NCBI RefSeq assembly: GCF_008710285.1
Contig: NZ_VYQF01000004.1
Span: 186,001 to 250,000 of the forward strand
DNA from: Ginsengibacter hankyongi
GTDB lineage: Bacteria; Bacteroidota; Bacteroidia; Chitinophagales; Chitinophagaceae
DNA length: 64,000 nt
Direction: 5' to 3'
Shown piece after piece: positions 38,197 through 46,813 of this stretch. The first letter of the stretch is position 1. Every line of letters starts with the position of its first letter. A program made the position numbers and the translations under genes. The notes beneath the pieces are model-generated. The model searched no databases. It saw nothing but the letters and a program-made list of their open reading frames with translations, and was not told the origin of the DNA.

Positions 38197-39942
38197 ATGA
38201 TAAAGAAAAATTACCTGCTCCTACTTTTGATTGTTACATTGGGTTGTGCACAATGGTCCTGTAAATACAAAACAACTGCCGAGCATGCTGCGAATACCGA
38301 TAGTATCCCAGGAAAAAAATGGTGGAAAGAAGCCATTGTTTATCAAATTTATCCGCGCAGTTTTAAAGATAGTGACGGCGATGGAATTGGTGATTTGAAA
38401 GGAATTATATCCAAACTGGATTATATAAAAAGTTTAGGAATTAATACGGTCTGGATCAATCCCATTTATTCTTCACCGAATGATGATAATGGTTACGACG
38501 TGAGTGACTACCGTAACATTATGAAAGATTTTGGCACCATGGCAGATTTTGATTCATTATTGAAAGGCATGCATGAACGGGGAATTAAGCTGGTGATGGA
38601 TCTTGTAGTGAACCACAGCAGCGATGAACACGAATGGTTTAAACAGAGCCGGAGTTCAAGAACCAATCCTTACCGCAATTATTATCATTGGTGGAATGCT
38701 GAAAAAGGGAAGCCCTCTTATCGATTTAGTTTGTTTGATATTAATCATGATGCGTGGATGTACGATTCAACAACCAATGCATATTACCTGCATTATTTTT
38801 CGCGTAAGCAACCCGATCTAAACTGGGAGAATCCAAAAGTACGCAGTGAAGTATATGATATTATGAAATTTTGGGCCGACAAAGGTATTGATGGCTTCAG
38901 GTTAGATGCGTTCCAGTTTGCTGCGAAAGACACTACATTTCCCGCGTTTCCAAAAGGATTTGAAAAGCATTTCTCATTGTACTATGCCATGCAGGGAAAC
39001 CTGCATAAATATTTACAGGAGATGAATAAAGAAGTGCTAAGTAAGTATAACGTTATGAGTGTGGCAGAAGGCGCCGGCAATTCATTTGAAGATGCACATG
39101 ACCTTGTGGATTCTAACCGCCATGAATTAAATATGGCGTATGCTTTTGATGGTGTTGATATTGCAAAGCCCGGTGGATATAGTTTATTAAAATTGAAAGA
39201 AGTGTTCGCCCGGTGGGATAGTGCTTTTGCAAGTAACGGATGGCTCTCAATTTTTCTCGCAAACCACGACCAGGCAAGGCTTGTAAGCAGGTTTGGAAAT
39301 GACAGTCCCGAATTCAGAGCGCCTTCGGCAAAAATGTTGGCTACTTTTATTATGACGATGCGTGGCACACCTTACTATTATAATGGTGATGAACTGGGAA
39401 TGACCAATGCGGGCTTTACTAAAATAGAAGACTATCGTGACATGCCTACGCTGAATGAATACCGGCATCTTGAAAGTACCGGCGGAGATATCCCAAAATT
39501 TTTGAAAGAAAAGCAATTTACCGATCGCGACAATGCTCGCACTCCTTTTCAATGGGATAGCACAGCTAATGCAGGTTTTACAACCGGTATACCATGGATA
39601 GAGGTAAATAAAAATTATAAAACCATAAATGAAGCTGCTGAAGAAAATAATCCTAACAGCGTATTAAATTATTTTAGAAAAATTGTAAAGCTGCGGAAAG
39701 AAAATCCATTGCTTGTTTATGGAAAATATACATTACTGGATAAAGATAACGATGACGTGTATGCGTACACGCGAGAACTGGACGGGAAAAAGTTTTTAAT
39801 ACTTTTGAACTTTAAAAGTAAGCCTGCGGCCTTTAATACAGGCATTGATATCAGTAAAGCCAAATTGCTTTTAGATAATTATTCAAAGCCTTCTGACGGC
39901 AATACTTTACAACCTTATGAAGCAGCGGTATGGGAGTTATAA
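38197..39942 (+). CDS. Secreted GH13 alpha-glucosidase-type enzyme
   Basis: A 581-residue glycoside hydrolase family 13 protein with an N-terminal lipoprotein-type signal (LLLLLIVTLGC). The (beta/alpha)8 domain starts WWKEAIVYQIYPRSFKDSDG, typical of the oligo-1,6-glucosidase/trehalose-synthase branch. Catalytic residues are D237 in GFRLDAFQF (nucleophile), E291 in MSVAEGAG (acid/base) and D358 in FLANHDQARLVSRFG. The DSDGDGIGDLKGI loop is a Ca2+ site of this branch. A C-terminal beta domain (residues about 500-581) is present. It likely cleaves alpha-1,4/1,6 glucosides in the periplasm; exact specificity is not evident. Confidence 0.9.
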   Translation: MIKKNYLLLLLIVTLGCAQWSCKYKTTAEHAANTDSIPGKKWWKEAIVYQIYPRSFKDSDGDGIGDLKGIISKLDYIKSLGINTVWINPIYSSPNDDNGYDVSDYRNIMKDFGTMADFDSLLKGMHERGIKLVMDLVVNHSSDEHEWFKQSRSSRTNPYRNYYHWWNAEKGKPSYRFSLFDINHDAWMYDSTTNAYYLHYFSRKQPDLNWENPKVRSEVYDIMKFWADKGIDGFRLDAFQFAAKDTTFPAFPKGFEKHFSLYYAMQGNLHKYLQEMNKEVLSKYNVMSVAEGAGNSFEDAHDLVDSNRHELNMAYAFDGVDIAKPGGYSLLKLKEVFARWDSAFASNGWLSIFLANHDQARLVSRFGNDSPEFRAPSAKMLATFIMTMRGTPYYYNGDELGMTNAGFTKIEDYRDMPTLNEYRHLESTGGDIPKFLKEKQFTDRDNARTPFQWDSTANAGFTTGIPWIEVNKNYKTINEAAEENNPNSVLNYFRKIVKLRKENPLLVYGKYTLLDKDNDDVYAYTRELDGKKFLILLNFKSKPAAFNTGIDISKAKLLLDNYSKPSDGNTLQPYEAAVWEL

Positions 39943-40143
39943 GAATAGTTTTTTAATTTTTAAAATGGAATGGTAAAAGATAAATTATAAGACTAATTAC
40001 AAAAACATTATTTGCCCATCCATTGATTGAAGTCATTCCGCCCGGTGACTACATCGTTTTAAAAAGTATTAATTTGAGATACATTTTAAAATAATAGTAG
40101 ATGAGAAAATGCTACGGCTTTTTATAGGAAATACTCAAGAATT

Positions 40144-40665
40144 TTAAGCCCGCACCCTCACAGGTCTTGTTATCATTTTGGAAAGCATCACGCTCCAGTA
40201 TTCTGCTTTTGCTTTAAGTAATAATAGCTCTCTCTGGGAGTTGATAAGACCATCATAAAACATAATAGAAGCAGTTTTAGCACGATTCCTGAATTCGAAC
40301 TCCAGTTCAATGGCAAAAAGATTTTTGCTGTTTTCAGACTGCGTTATGTTTCCCGGTTCGGAAGTTTTATATTTTGTAACCAATTTACAATTTTGAACTT
40401 CGTTGAGCGATATCAGTGACGAATTGTATTTATTCTTAATCTTTTCAACGATCAATATTTTCCTGTGAATGCCATCAATACCGATCACCTTGTTTTGAAG
40501 CATTTCCTGACTGCAAAAAATAAGATTATTTGCGGCGCCTTCACGGCTTAGTTGTAAAAATGCACCTTCTTTTCTCTTGCGGGCCAGTCGGGAAAAGAAA
40601 CTGATACAACGAAAGATAAACGCTGCAAAAAAAAGCAGGCTAAAAATTATAGTAATTGGTAACAT
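40144..40665 (-). CDS. Membrane-anchored protein, unknown function
   Basis: A 173-residue protein with one N-terminal helix (ITIIFSLLFFAAFIFRCISFF) and a basic turn (RLARKRKEG), so the body is cytoplasmic. The rest is mixed alpha/beta (KVIGIDGIHRKILIVEKIK, LISLNEVQNCKLVTKYKT) with no motif I recognise; it vaguely recalls bacterial PH-like or DUF3592-type membrane proteins. It is a monocistronic minus-strand gene in a 1.3-kb region otherwise free of genes. Confidence 0.55.
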   Translation of the reverse strand: MLPITIIFSLLFFAAFIFRCISFFSRLARKRKEGAFLQLSREGAANNLIFCSQEMLQNKVIGIDGIHRKILIVEKIKNKYNSSLISLNEVQNCKLVTKYKTSEPGNITQSENSKNLFAIELEFEFRNRAKTASIMFYDGLINSQRELLLLKAKAEYWSVMLSKMITRPVRVRA

Positions 40666-40973
40666 ACGAACAATTGGATTTAGAAATTATTACAGACCAA
40701 TAATTGAATAACTACTTTTTTTGAAAATAATTGTTCAGAAATATAAATTTCTTCCAAAAAATTAAAGTTATTAAAAAAAGACGTATAAATACCCCGCTTT
40801 ACCAGAAGTTTTCACACGTTTTTCGGAGCTTCTGCGTCTCTTTAAGAGGAATTTTACGAAGGTCCTGTGTAGGTGTTATCATCATGGGTCGGTTACAGAA
40901 ATTTTGACTTTCAAACTGACATTTTTTAGGGATGTAAGACAATTTTTATCTTTTTAAAGTGCTAAAATCGCAG

Positions 40974-40989
40974 TGGCACGCGGGTTGAT
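40974..40989 (+). promoter_or_regulatory. Sigma-54-like -24/-12 promoter of hsp20
   Basis: TGGCACG-CGGG-TTGAT matches the RpoN consensus TGGCAC(N5)TTGC at all positions except the final C of TTGC (A here). The start would lie near 41000, leaving a leader of about 37 bases. A competing sigma-70-type -7 element, TACTTTTG, lies at 40994-41001, so use of either is untested. The upstream 40666-40970 shows paired TGAC half-sites (TGAC-N8-TGAC) but no gene. Confidence 0.5.
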
Positions 40990-41023
40990 TTTTTACTTTT
41001 GAAATTTATTTATTAACCATTAA

Positions 41024-41031
41024 AAAGGAGG
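41024..41031 (+). promoter_or_regulatory. Strong Shine-Dalgarno of hsp20
   Basis: AAAGGAGGTAATTATG: AAGGAGGT sits at the ideal distance from ATG 41037. Near-perfect sites of this kind are exceptional in Bacteroidota, where most genes in this window have none. Confidence 0.75.
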
Positions 41032-41036
41032 TAATT

Positions 41037-41489
41037 ATGACACTCGTAAAAAGAAATGGAAGTTTATTAAATCCATTGCCGATGCTTTTTGATGATTTTT
41101 TTAATCGGGATTTGTTCAACTGGAATAACTCCAACTTCTCTGACACAAACACAACAATTCCTGCGGTTAACATTAAAGAAACAGCAGAGAATTACGAAGT
41201 TGAAGTGGCTGCTCCCGGCATGACTAAAAAAGATTTCAGAGTTGAGCTCGATGGAAATTCCCTGACCATTAGTTCCGAAAAAAATAATCAAAAAGAAGAA
41301 AAGGAAGATGAAAGATATTACCGCAAGGAATTTAGCTACCAGGCTTTCCAAAGGACTTTTAATTTGCAAAAGGATGTTGTGGATATTGACAAAATTGAAG
41401 CGAAGTATGAAAATGGATTGCTTCATCTTCTGATTCCAAAAAAAGAGGAAGCTAAGCAAAAGCCTCCACGGCTTATCCAAATTTCTTAA
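41037..41489 (+). CDS. hsp20: Hsp20/alpha-crystallin small heat-shock protein
   Basis: A 150-residue chaperone that binds unfolding proteins without ATP. The alpha-crystallin domain runs from about 45 to 138: TTIPAVNIKETAENYEVEV, VAAPGMTKKDFRVEL and ENGLLHLLIPKKEEAK, including the family A-x-x-x-n-G-v-L motif as YENGLLHLLIPK. The N-terminal 40 residues with LFDDFFNRDLFNW form the oligomerisation arm. It has an unusual promoter and ribosome site and a perfect terminator after the stop. It is a single transcription unit. Confidence 0.95.
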   Translation: MTLVKRNGSLLNPLPMLFDDFFNRDLFNWNNSNFSDTNTTIPAVNIKETAENYEVEVAAPGMTKKDFRVELDGNSLTISSEKNNQKEEKEDERYYRKEFSYQAFQRTFNLQKDVVDIDKIEAKYENGLLHLLIPKKEEAKQKPPRLIQIS

Positions 41490-41509
41490 TTAACAAGCTT
41501 CCTTATTTG

Positions 41510-41538
41510 AAAAGTTGCCTCTTACAAGGCAACTTTTT
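41510..41538 (+). terminator. Intrinsic terminator of hsp20
   Basis: AAAAGTTGCCT (41510-41520) pairs with AGGCAACTTTT (41527-41537), with T at 41538. Symmetric flanks also permit termination from the minus side, where the nos-linked barrel gene ends at 41687. Confidence 0.9.
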
Positions 41539-41686
41539 AATTTATACAGAAGCGATAGCTGAAACTTATTTTTTTACAATTTCTATTGTAATTCCTGGCT
41601 CTTATATTAACAACCCGACTGTTACATAGCGGCCGCCGTAAACGAAATTATTCCTATACAGCAATGTTATAAACAGTCCTCGCTTC

Positions 41687-42598
41687 TTACAAAGAAAACG
41701 TTACATGTGCCATTCCTTTAAACTTTAGTTGGGTTTGGCCTTCGGCAAAATTTTGCGAGAGAGGTAATTGTGCGTTTATGCCAACACCAATTTTGTTAAA
41801 GGTAAATTCAACACCGGCAATTGCATTGGTAACATTGCTGCCAGTATATTGAACTGTCTTGCTGTTAAATAAATTTCCTGATACGTTTTCATAACCAATT
41901 CCTGCGTTAGGCGATACACCAACTTTGCCGCTATTAGCCCTGTAAAAAGCTATAAGATTTGTAGATAGCTTATTGCCGTATTTATAATTCTGTTTATTAA
42001 AAGTATTGATCTTATAACTGGCCGATGCATTTAAGCCAAAATTGTTGATGCTAATATTATAAATGCCATTCAATAGAAAATCTGTGCTGCCGGTTCCTAG
42101 CTCCGCATTAACATCAGCTATAGTTATGCCGGGATCTGCAAGGTCAAGATTGAAAGACCCGGTAGCAAGTTTAATTCCCGCCCCTAACCATAATTGTTGT
42201 TGTATAATCTTTTTACTATGACTAACAGAAGTGGTACTTAATATTTTGTACTGTCCAATAATAGTAACATCGCCCAAGCCATGCGGAGTTGATGTGCCAT
42301 CATCGTCTAGCTGCTTGTTGGAATAATAAGGGATAAAGCCAAGCACCTGGAATTTTGATCCCAAATTGATGCCGCCCCAAACTTCCATACTGTGGTAATA
42401 GTTGTTGCTGTATTGCGAAGGATCACTAAATAAAGTTGTGTGATATTGTGCATAATTATACCTCATACCCATAAACCCGCGCCGGAAATCTGGAAATAGA
42501 CCCATATAAACGTTGCTGCCGCCGCAACCGCAAATGGGGCACGCTATGCTGGCAGATGCAAACAATAAAATACTGAAAAAGAGAAAAATTTTTTTCAT
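41687..42598 (-). CDS. Outer-membrane beta-barrel protein of the nos cluster
   Basis: A 303-residue protein: signal peptide (FLFFSILLFASASIA), then a CPICGCGG cluster at the mature N-terminus and a barrel of alternating strands ending MAHVTFSL. The Cys cluster (three Cys in six residues) could bind copper or iron as the protein leaves the periplasm; the rest has no catalytic motif. Its position at the end of the N2O operon suggests a role in metal or electron supply to NosZ. I do not recognise a Pfam-level family beyond generic outer-membrane transporters. Confidence 0.7.
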   Translation of the reverse strand: MKKIFLFFSILLFASASIACPICGCGGSNVYMGLFPDFRRGFMGMRYNYAQYHTTLFSDPSQYSNNYYHSMEVWGGINLGSKFQVLGFIPYYSNKQLDDDGTSTPHGLGDVTIIGQYKILSTTSVSHSKKIIQQQLWLGAGIKLATGSFNLDLADPGITIADVNAELGTGSTDFLLNGIYNISINNFGLNASASYKINTFNKQNYKYGNKLSTNLIAFYRANSGKVGVSPNAGIGYENVSGNLFNSKTVQYTGSNVTNAIAGVEFTFNKIGVGINAQLPLSQNFAEGQTQLKFKGMAHVTFSL

Positions 42599-42622
42599 AA
42601 TGTAGTGTGGTCGGAGATTGAT

Positions 42623-42997
42623 TTATGCGTTTAATAGTTTTTGTTGCATTACCCGGGCTATACTTAACGCCCTTTCTTTTGCAAGTTCTGCTTTTTCGCC
42701 TTCAAATAATTCATCCGTTGTTTCATTAAATAATTTTAGCCAGCGTTCAAATTGTTTTGCTTCAAGGCCTATCTTCTTATGAATATGTGCATGTAATGCC
42801 ATTGGATTGCCGGTGTAGCCTCCGGTATAAAAAATGGCGTTCTCCCAAAAACGATACATTACAGGCAAATGAACCTGCCAGTTAACCGGAATCTGCACGT
42901 TGAAAATTGGCCCTAATATCTCATCTTCTTTTACCTTATCGTAAAAAGTGTTAATAAGGTTTGCTATATCCGTTGCATCTGTTATATCCATTTTCAT
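42623..42997 (-). CDS. Group III truncated haemoglobin
   Basis: A 124-residue globin: DITDATDIANLINTFYDKVK, then PIFNVQIPVNWQVHLPVMYRFW, GNPMALHAHI (proximal His region) and the F/H helices. Length and the LPVMYRFWENAIFYTGGYTG run are typical of the group III family. It binds O2 or NO; inside this operon a role against NO produced during N-oxide respiration is likely. It overlaps nothing: 24 bases from the barrel gene, 17 from nosY. Confidence 0.9.
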   Translation of the reverse strand: MKMDITDATDIANLINTFYDKVKEDEILGPIFNVQIPVNWQVHLPVMYRFWENAIFYTGGYTGNPMALHAHIHKKIGLEAKQFERWLKLFNETTDELFEGEKAELAKERALSIARVMQQKLLNA

Positions 42998-43014
42998 AAA
43001 CTTAGATTAAACCG

Positions 43015-43782
43015 TTAAAGATCTTTCCTGTTAAACCTTCTCAGAGAGGCCCAAAGAGGTGCCCATATCCATAACAATAAAACGACAAATGAAATAATTA
43101 TTCCTGTCTGCGTTCCAAAAAAATCTTTAAAGATGGCGCCGGTATAACCCATCAGCGCTGATACATCAAGTTGCAATAAAATTAATATCCGCGAAAGATC
43201 AACCGGGTTTAAACTGCTAATTACCACCATAAGTTTTTCTAATGGATAGTCCTGGAACTGGAAAAGTATAAAAAGAACAAGACCATCAAAAATTAAAGAA
43301 AAGTAAAGCCATAATAAAACAGATATGCCAATACCTTTTGCTTTGTCTCTTGTGTATACAGCTGCCAGTAATGCAATTGCTACAAAAATTATCGTTAATA
43401 GTAAACCAACTCCCAGTAAGATTAATGCTGCGGGAGTAAAAGAATATATGAACACCGCTATACCTACTCCAATGAAAAAAGCGAGGCTTAAAGCAATAGC
43501 TATACCTCCAAAAAGGCTCATCCAAATGTGTTTTCTTTGAAGTGGTTGACTCACGAGCAGTTCGATAAATTCAGAACTGTTGTAAACGTATATGGTGGAA
43601 AAAATAATACATATTAAAGGAACAATTATTAATACAATATTCATTAAACTGAGGAGGCCCTTTGATGTATTATCATCAAGATTAAACAATCCAAAAGATA
43701 TGGCCAGCAATAACAAAGTGTAGGCTATAACAATTTTGTTCCTTAGGATATCGACAATAACATATTTGATAATTTTTTTCAT
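43015..43782 (-). CDS. nosY: NosY-type ABC permease
   Basis: A 255-residue membrane protein with six helices, an ABC-2 type permease. Pattern: VIVDILRNKIVIAYTLLL at the N-terminus, YVYNSSEFIELLVSQPLQRKHIW, and a last helix that ends WIWAPLWASLRRFNRKDL. With NosF it forms the NosFY ATPase complex that with NosD supplies the Cu-S cluster of NosZ. It follows nosF by four bases. Confidence 0.9.
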   Translation of the reverse strand: MKKIIKYVIVDILRNKIVIAYTLLLLAISFGLFNLDDNTSKGLLSLMNIVLIIVPLICIIFSTIYVYNSSEFIELLVSQPLQRKHIWMSLFGGIAIALSLAFFIGVGIAVFIYSFTPAALILLGVGLLLTIIFVAIALLAAVYTRDKAKGIGISVLLWLYFSLIFDGLVLFILFQFQDYPLEKLMVVISSLNPVDLSRILILLQLDVSALMGYTGAIFKDFFGTQTGIIISFVVLLLWIWAPLWASLRRFNRKDL

Positions 43783-43786
43783 GCAA

Positions 43787-44497
43787 TTAATTTTTTTGCA
43801 TAACCGAAGCTATGGCTTTGGATAATTTTTGTTCGCCGGTATCTTCACGAAGGCGGTCGATGCTTTTATGAAACAACAGGTTGCCGTCTTGCATATATAT
43901 AACATGTGTCACCAGGTCGTCGAGTTCGCTCAATATATGCGATGTTATGAGCACTAATTTTCCTTTTTGTTTTTCTGCAATTATTTTTTCTTTCAATATT
44001 TCTGATGCTACGGGATCGAGCCCTGCTGTGGGTTCATCCAAAATCAATACATCCGGGTTAAAAAGAAAAGCTAAAGAAGCACTTACTTTTTGAGTAGTGC
44101 CACCCGATAACGTACGCATGCGTTTTTGCATCAGGTCCGGCAGTTTGAATGCTTTAACCAAATCTTCATCCAGCGATTGGCCGCCGCTTTTAAACCTGAT
44201 ATCCTTCATCATGTTCAGTAACTGGCCAATAGTCATATTTTCAGGATAACGTCCTATTTGAGGCATGTAGCCGATGTGTTCCCTGTAGAGCCAATCGTGC
44301 AAAATATTTTTCTCATTAAAAGTGATAAATCCATTATCGGGTATTACCATGCCCAGCATACATTTTACCAACGTCGTCTTACCGCTACCGTTAGGTCCTA
44401 TTAATGCAATGCATTGACCTTTGCCGCACGTTGCAGAAACATTATTTAAGGCAGTGAGTTTCCCAAATTTTTTGGTAACGTTATTAGCTATAATCAT
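43787..44497 (-). CDS. nosF: NosF ABC ATPase
   Basis: A 236-residue ATPase with Walker A GPNGSGKTTLVKCML, Q-loop YMPQIG, signature LSGGTTQKV and Walker B VLILDEPTAGLDPV. It works with NosD and NosY in the maturation of the nitrous-oxide reductase CuZ centre. It overlaps nosD by four bases (ATGA), which supports translational coupling. Confidence 0.93.
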   Translation of the reverse strand: MIIANNVTKKFGKLTALNNVSATCGKGQCIALIGPNGSGKTTLVKCMLGMVIPDNGFITFNEKNILHDWLYREHIGYMPQIGRYPENMTIGQLLNMMKDIRFKSGGQSLDEDLVKAFKLPDLMQKRMRTLSGGTTQKVSASLAFLFNPDVLILDEPTAGLDPVASEILKEKIIAEKQKGKLVLITSHILSELDDLVTHVIYMQDGNLLFHKSIDRLREDTGEQKLSKAIASVMQKN

Positions 44498-45729
44498 AAA
44501 TGTATCGGTTTCATATACGGAAAATTATCTACTAAGTTTTCTGGGGTAATACCTGGTAAAATTTTTTCTATTTTATCTAACATCGTCGCCATAATACTTC
44601 TGAATAATATCATTGCTGAAGGATTTTCAGCAACTATCATTGAGAAAAGACTGACGGGGTGATAAGGCACATCTCCAATATTATTTTTATTCAAATCATA
44701 TCCTTCATATTTATCCCAGTAGTTATAGCTGAAGCTACTTACCAGGGTACCGTTAGTCGCCACATCAAAAGAATTGCCTAAAAAATTATTGATTCTAATA
44801 GTATCGTCCAAACAACTGGCGTCAATTTTAACGGCCCAGCCATTTTTACTGAATTCATTTTTTTCAACCAAAACCCTCGTGGCGCCTTCCATAAAAATAC
44901 CGGTGGTGTTGCGCAGAAATTTATTGCCTGAAATATAACTGTCAGTTATTTCTTTTAAAAAAATACCATAACACCCATCGCCCCAGTTATCTTCAAAAAT
45001 ATTATTAAACATTTTTACACCATGTGAGAACATTACCGATACGCCGGCGTTATTATTTTTAAAAATGTTGCCAATATAAGTGTTTTCATGTGAAAACATA
45101 AAGTGCAGGCCGTAACGCATATTGGCATGGGAAACATTTCGCCAGATAGCAGAGTTGGTAACAAATTCAAAATAAATGCCATCGCGGTGGCCGGCTATCG
45201 TATTACCAATAATGCGAAGGCTATCGCATTGCCAGCAATGAATTCCATTGCCGCTTTGCTGGTCGGTGGTGGCAACGCCTTTGAGTTTATTATTTTCTAT
45301 CAGGCAATTAACTGCTTTCTGTAAATAAATTCCAAAGAAGGTGTCATCTAAAATATTATTTTTTATTACCACGTTTTTGCGGGCATAAATTTTTATGCCT
45401 GCAATATCAATTAAGCTTGAAATACCGGAGTGTATTAATTTAAAACCTTCAAGAATTACGTTATCTGCTTTGATAGAAATTATTTCATAGGAATGCTGAC
45501 CGTCTAATACCGGGAAACTTTTACCGATCAGGACCAGTGATTTATTTACCTGGATATTTTTTTCAGCATAAACACCAGGCATCACCATTATTGTATCGCC
45601 GTTAGTAGCAATGTTAATAGCCTGTTGTATAGAACTTAGGGCAGAGTTTTTTTGAACGGTATAAATCCGTGCAAAAACTTTCGGCGAAAGAAGTAAAAAT
45701 GAAATTATAATGACGATAAACTTTTTCAT
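44494..45729 (-). CDS. nosD: NosD periplasmic copper-processing protein
   Basis: A 411-residue protein with a signal peptide (IVIIISFLLLSPKVFA) and a right-handed beta-helix of the carbohydrate-binding/CASH type. Repeated N-x-I turns are clear: NVVIKNNILDDTFFGIYLQ, NCLIENNKLKGV, KMFNNIFEDNWGDGCYGIF. NosD handles sulfur or copper for the NosZ CuZ site in the periplasm and is essential in known clusters. It overlaps nosF and nosL by four bases each. Confidence 0.93.
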   Translation of the reverse strand: MKKFIVIIISFLLLSPKVFARIYTVQKNSALSSIQQAINIATNGDTIMVMPGVYAEKNIQVNKSLVLIGKSFPVLDGQHSYEIISIKADNVILEGFKLIHSGISSLIDIAGIKIYARKNVVIKNNILDDTFFGIYLQKAVNCLIENNKLKGVATTDQQSGNGIHCWQCDSLRIIGNTIAGHRDGIYFEFVTNSAIWRNVSHANMRYGLHFMFSHENTYIGNIFKNNNAGVSVMFSHGVKMFNNIFEDNWGDGCYGIFLKEITDSYISGNKFLRNTTGIFMEGATRVLVEKNEFSKNGWAVKIDASCLDDTIRINNFLGNSFDVATNGTLVSSFSYNYWDKYEGYDLNKNNIGDVPYHPVSLFSMIVAENPSAMILFRSIMATMLDKIEKILPGITPENLVDNFPYMKPIHL

Positions 45730-46754
45730 TGCTTATTCAATTCAGACCAGCTAAGTTTGGTTCCCGGATATTTATTGAATGTTTGTTCCATGCTGTCCGG
45801 GTTGCTAAAGGCAGCTACATTCCCATTCATAGGGCTTCTTAAAGCTTCGCTTTTTAAAAATGATGACGCTGTTGCCGGAATTAAAGAGTGGTTCCCGGAA
45901 AAATCAACAAAATAAATTTTAAATTTTTCTTCTTTTTTAAGCTCCGCTGAATGAAGAAAAGAGAGCACACAATGGGCATCATCGAACTTATAAATTTTAC
46001 CCGTATTGGTTACTATTTCTGCACCGAAGCGATTATCGCTTACAGGCATTTTACAATAACTGCAAATATCTTTGCCCACAATAATAGGAGCAGGACCGCT
46101 ATTACAGGATGAAATAAAAAATAACATGGGCAACAGAACAATAAGCGCAGGCTGACGATAGATTGACTTTAATTTCTTTCCAACTTTATATTCAATAATA
46201 TTCATTACTACCAACAGTAATCCAACACCTACAAACAGAAATCCTCCTATTGCTGGAATTGAATATGCTCCGAAATTTAATAACTGTTTAAACCCAATTA
46301 ATGGGGGCTGATAAGCCATTCCGGGCACAATGATAGGTGCATCAGGATTAAGGTTATGACCGTAATTATATTCCCAACGCCAAAAATCGATCATGGCCAC
46401 CACGCCGAACACTACGAATAAAATAAGCACTGTGGTAAGCATCCAGCGCTTTTTAAAAAAAGCGGTAATTAATATTATTATTGCAAAAGCAATGATAATA
46501 ACCGGGAGTATTTTAAACTCGATAAAATCTTCTGTATGGAGGGGCTTCATTCCAATGTAATGGTTTAATCCATTTACAATGTCGATATTACCTCCGAGGT
46601 GGTTGGGATAAATGAATAAGCTCAATCCCTCGGGGTATTGTGGCGCATTTAAATCAATGCGCCACATAGGAACTTTTACAACAATAAATAAAATCACTGC
46701 ACATAGTAATAGAAGGACCCGGTTTATTTTTTGAATTGAATAATTTTTTTTCAT
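45726..46754 (-). CDS. nosL: NosL-type protein fused to an N-terminal membrane domain
   Basis: A 342-residue protein. Residues 1-205 hold about four helices (CAVILFIVVKV, ILPVIIIAFAIIILITAFF, VLILFVVFGVVAMIDFW, IGGFLFVGVGLLLVVM) with a long periplasmic loop. Residues 211-217 (LFFISSC) resemble an internal lipobox. The NosL domain follows, with CSYCKMPVSDNRFGAEI (C231, C234, M236), the copper ligands. NosL delivers Cu(I) to NosZ. The anchored form with a former lipoprotein signal inside is distinctive. Overlaps nosD; 59 bases after nosZ. Confidence 0.85.
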   Translation of the reverse strand: MKKNYSIQKINRVLLLLCAVILFIVVKVPMWRIDLNAPQYPEGLSLFIYPNHLGGNIDIVNGLNHYIGMKPLHTEDFIEFKILPVIIIAFAIIILITAFFKKRWMLTTVLILFVVFGVVAMIDFWRWEYNYGHNLNPDAPIIVPGMAYQPPLIGFKQLLNFGAYSIPAIGGFLFVGVGLLLVVMNIIEYKVGKKLKSIYRQPALIVLLPMLFFISSCNSGPAPIIVGKDICSYCKMPVSDNRFGAEIVTNTGKIYKFDDAHCVLSFLHSAELKKEEKFKIYFVDFSGNHSLIPATASSFLKSEALRSPMNGNVAAFSNPDSMEQTFNKYPGTKLSWSELNKQ

Positions 46755-46813
46755 TGCTTTAAAATCTTGTGATGAATCAAAAAAAAACCGGATCCATCTT
46801 ATTTAAGAAATCA

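Noticed and set aside
37974-38198. 74-codon minus-strand frame upstream of the GH13 gene
   Set aside because: No recognisable features; overlaps the GH13 start.
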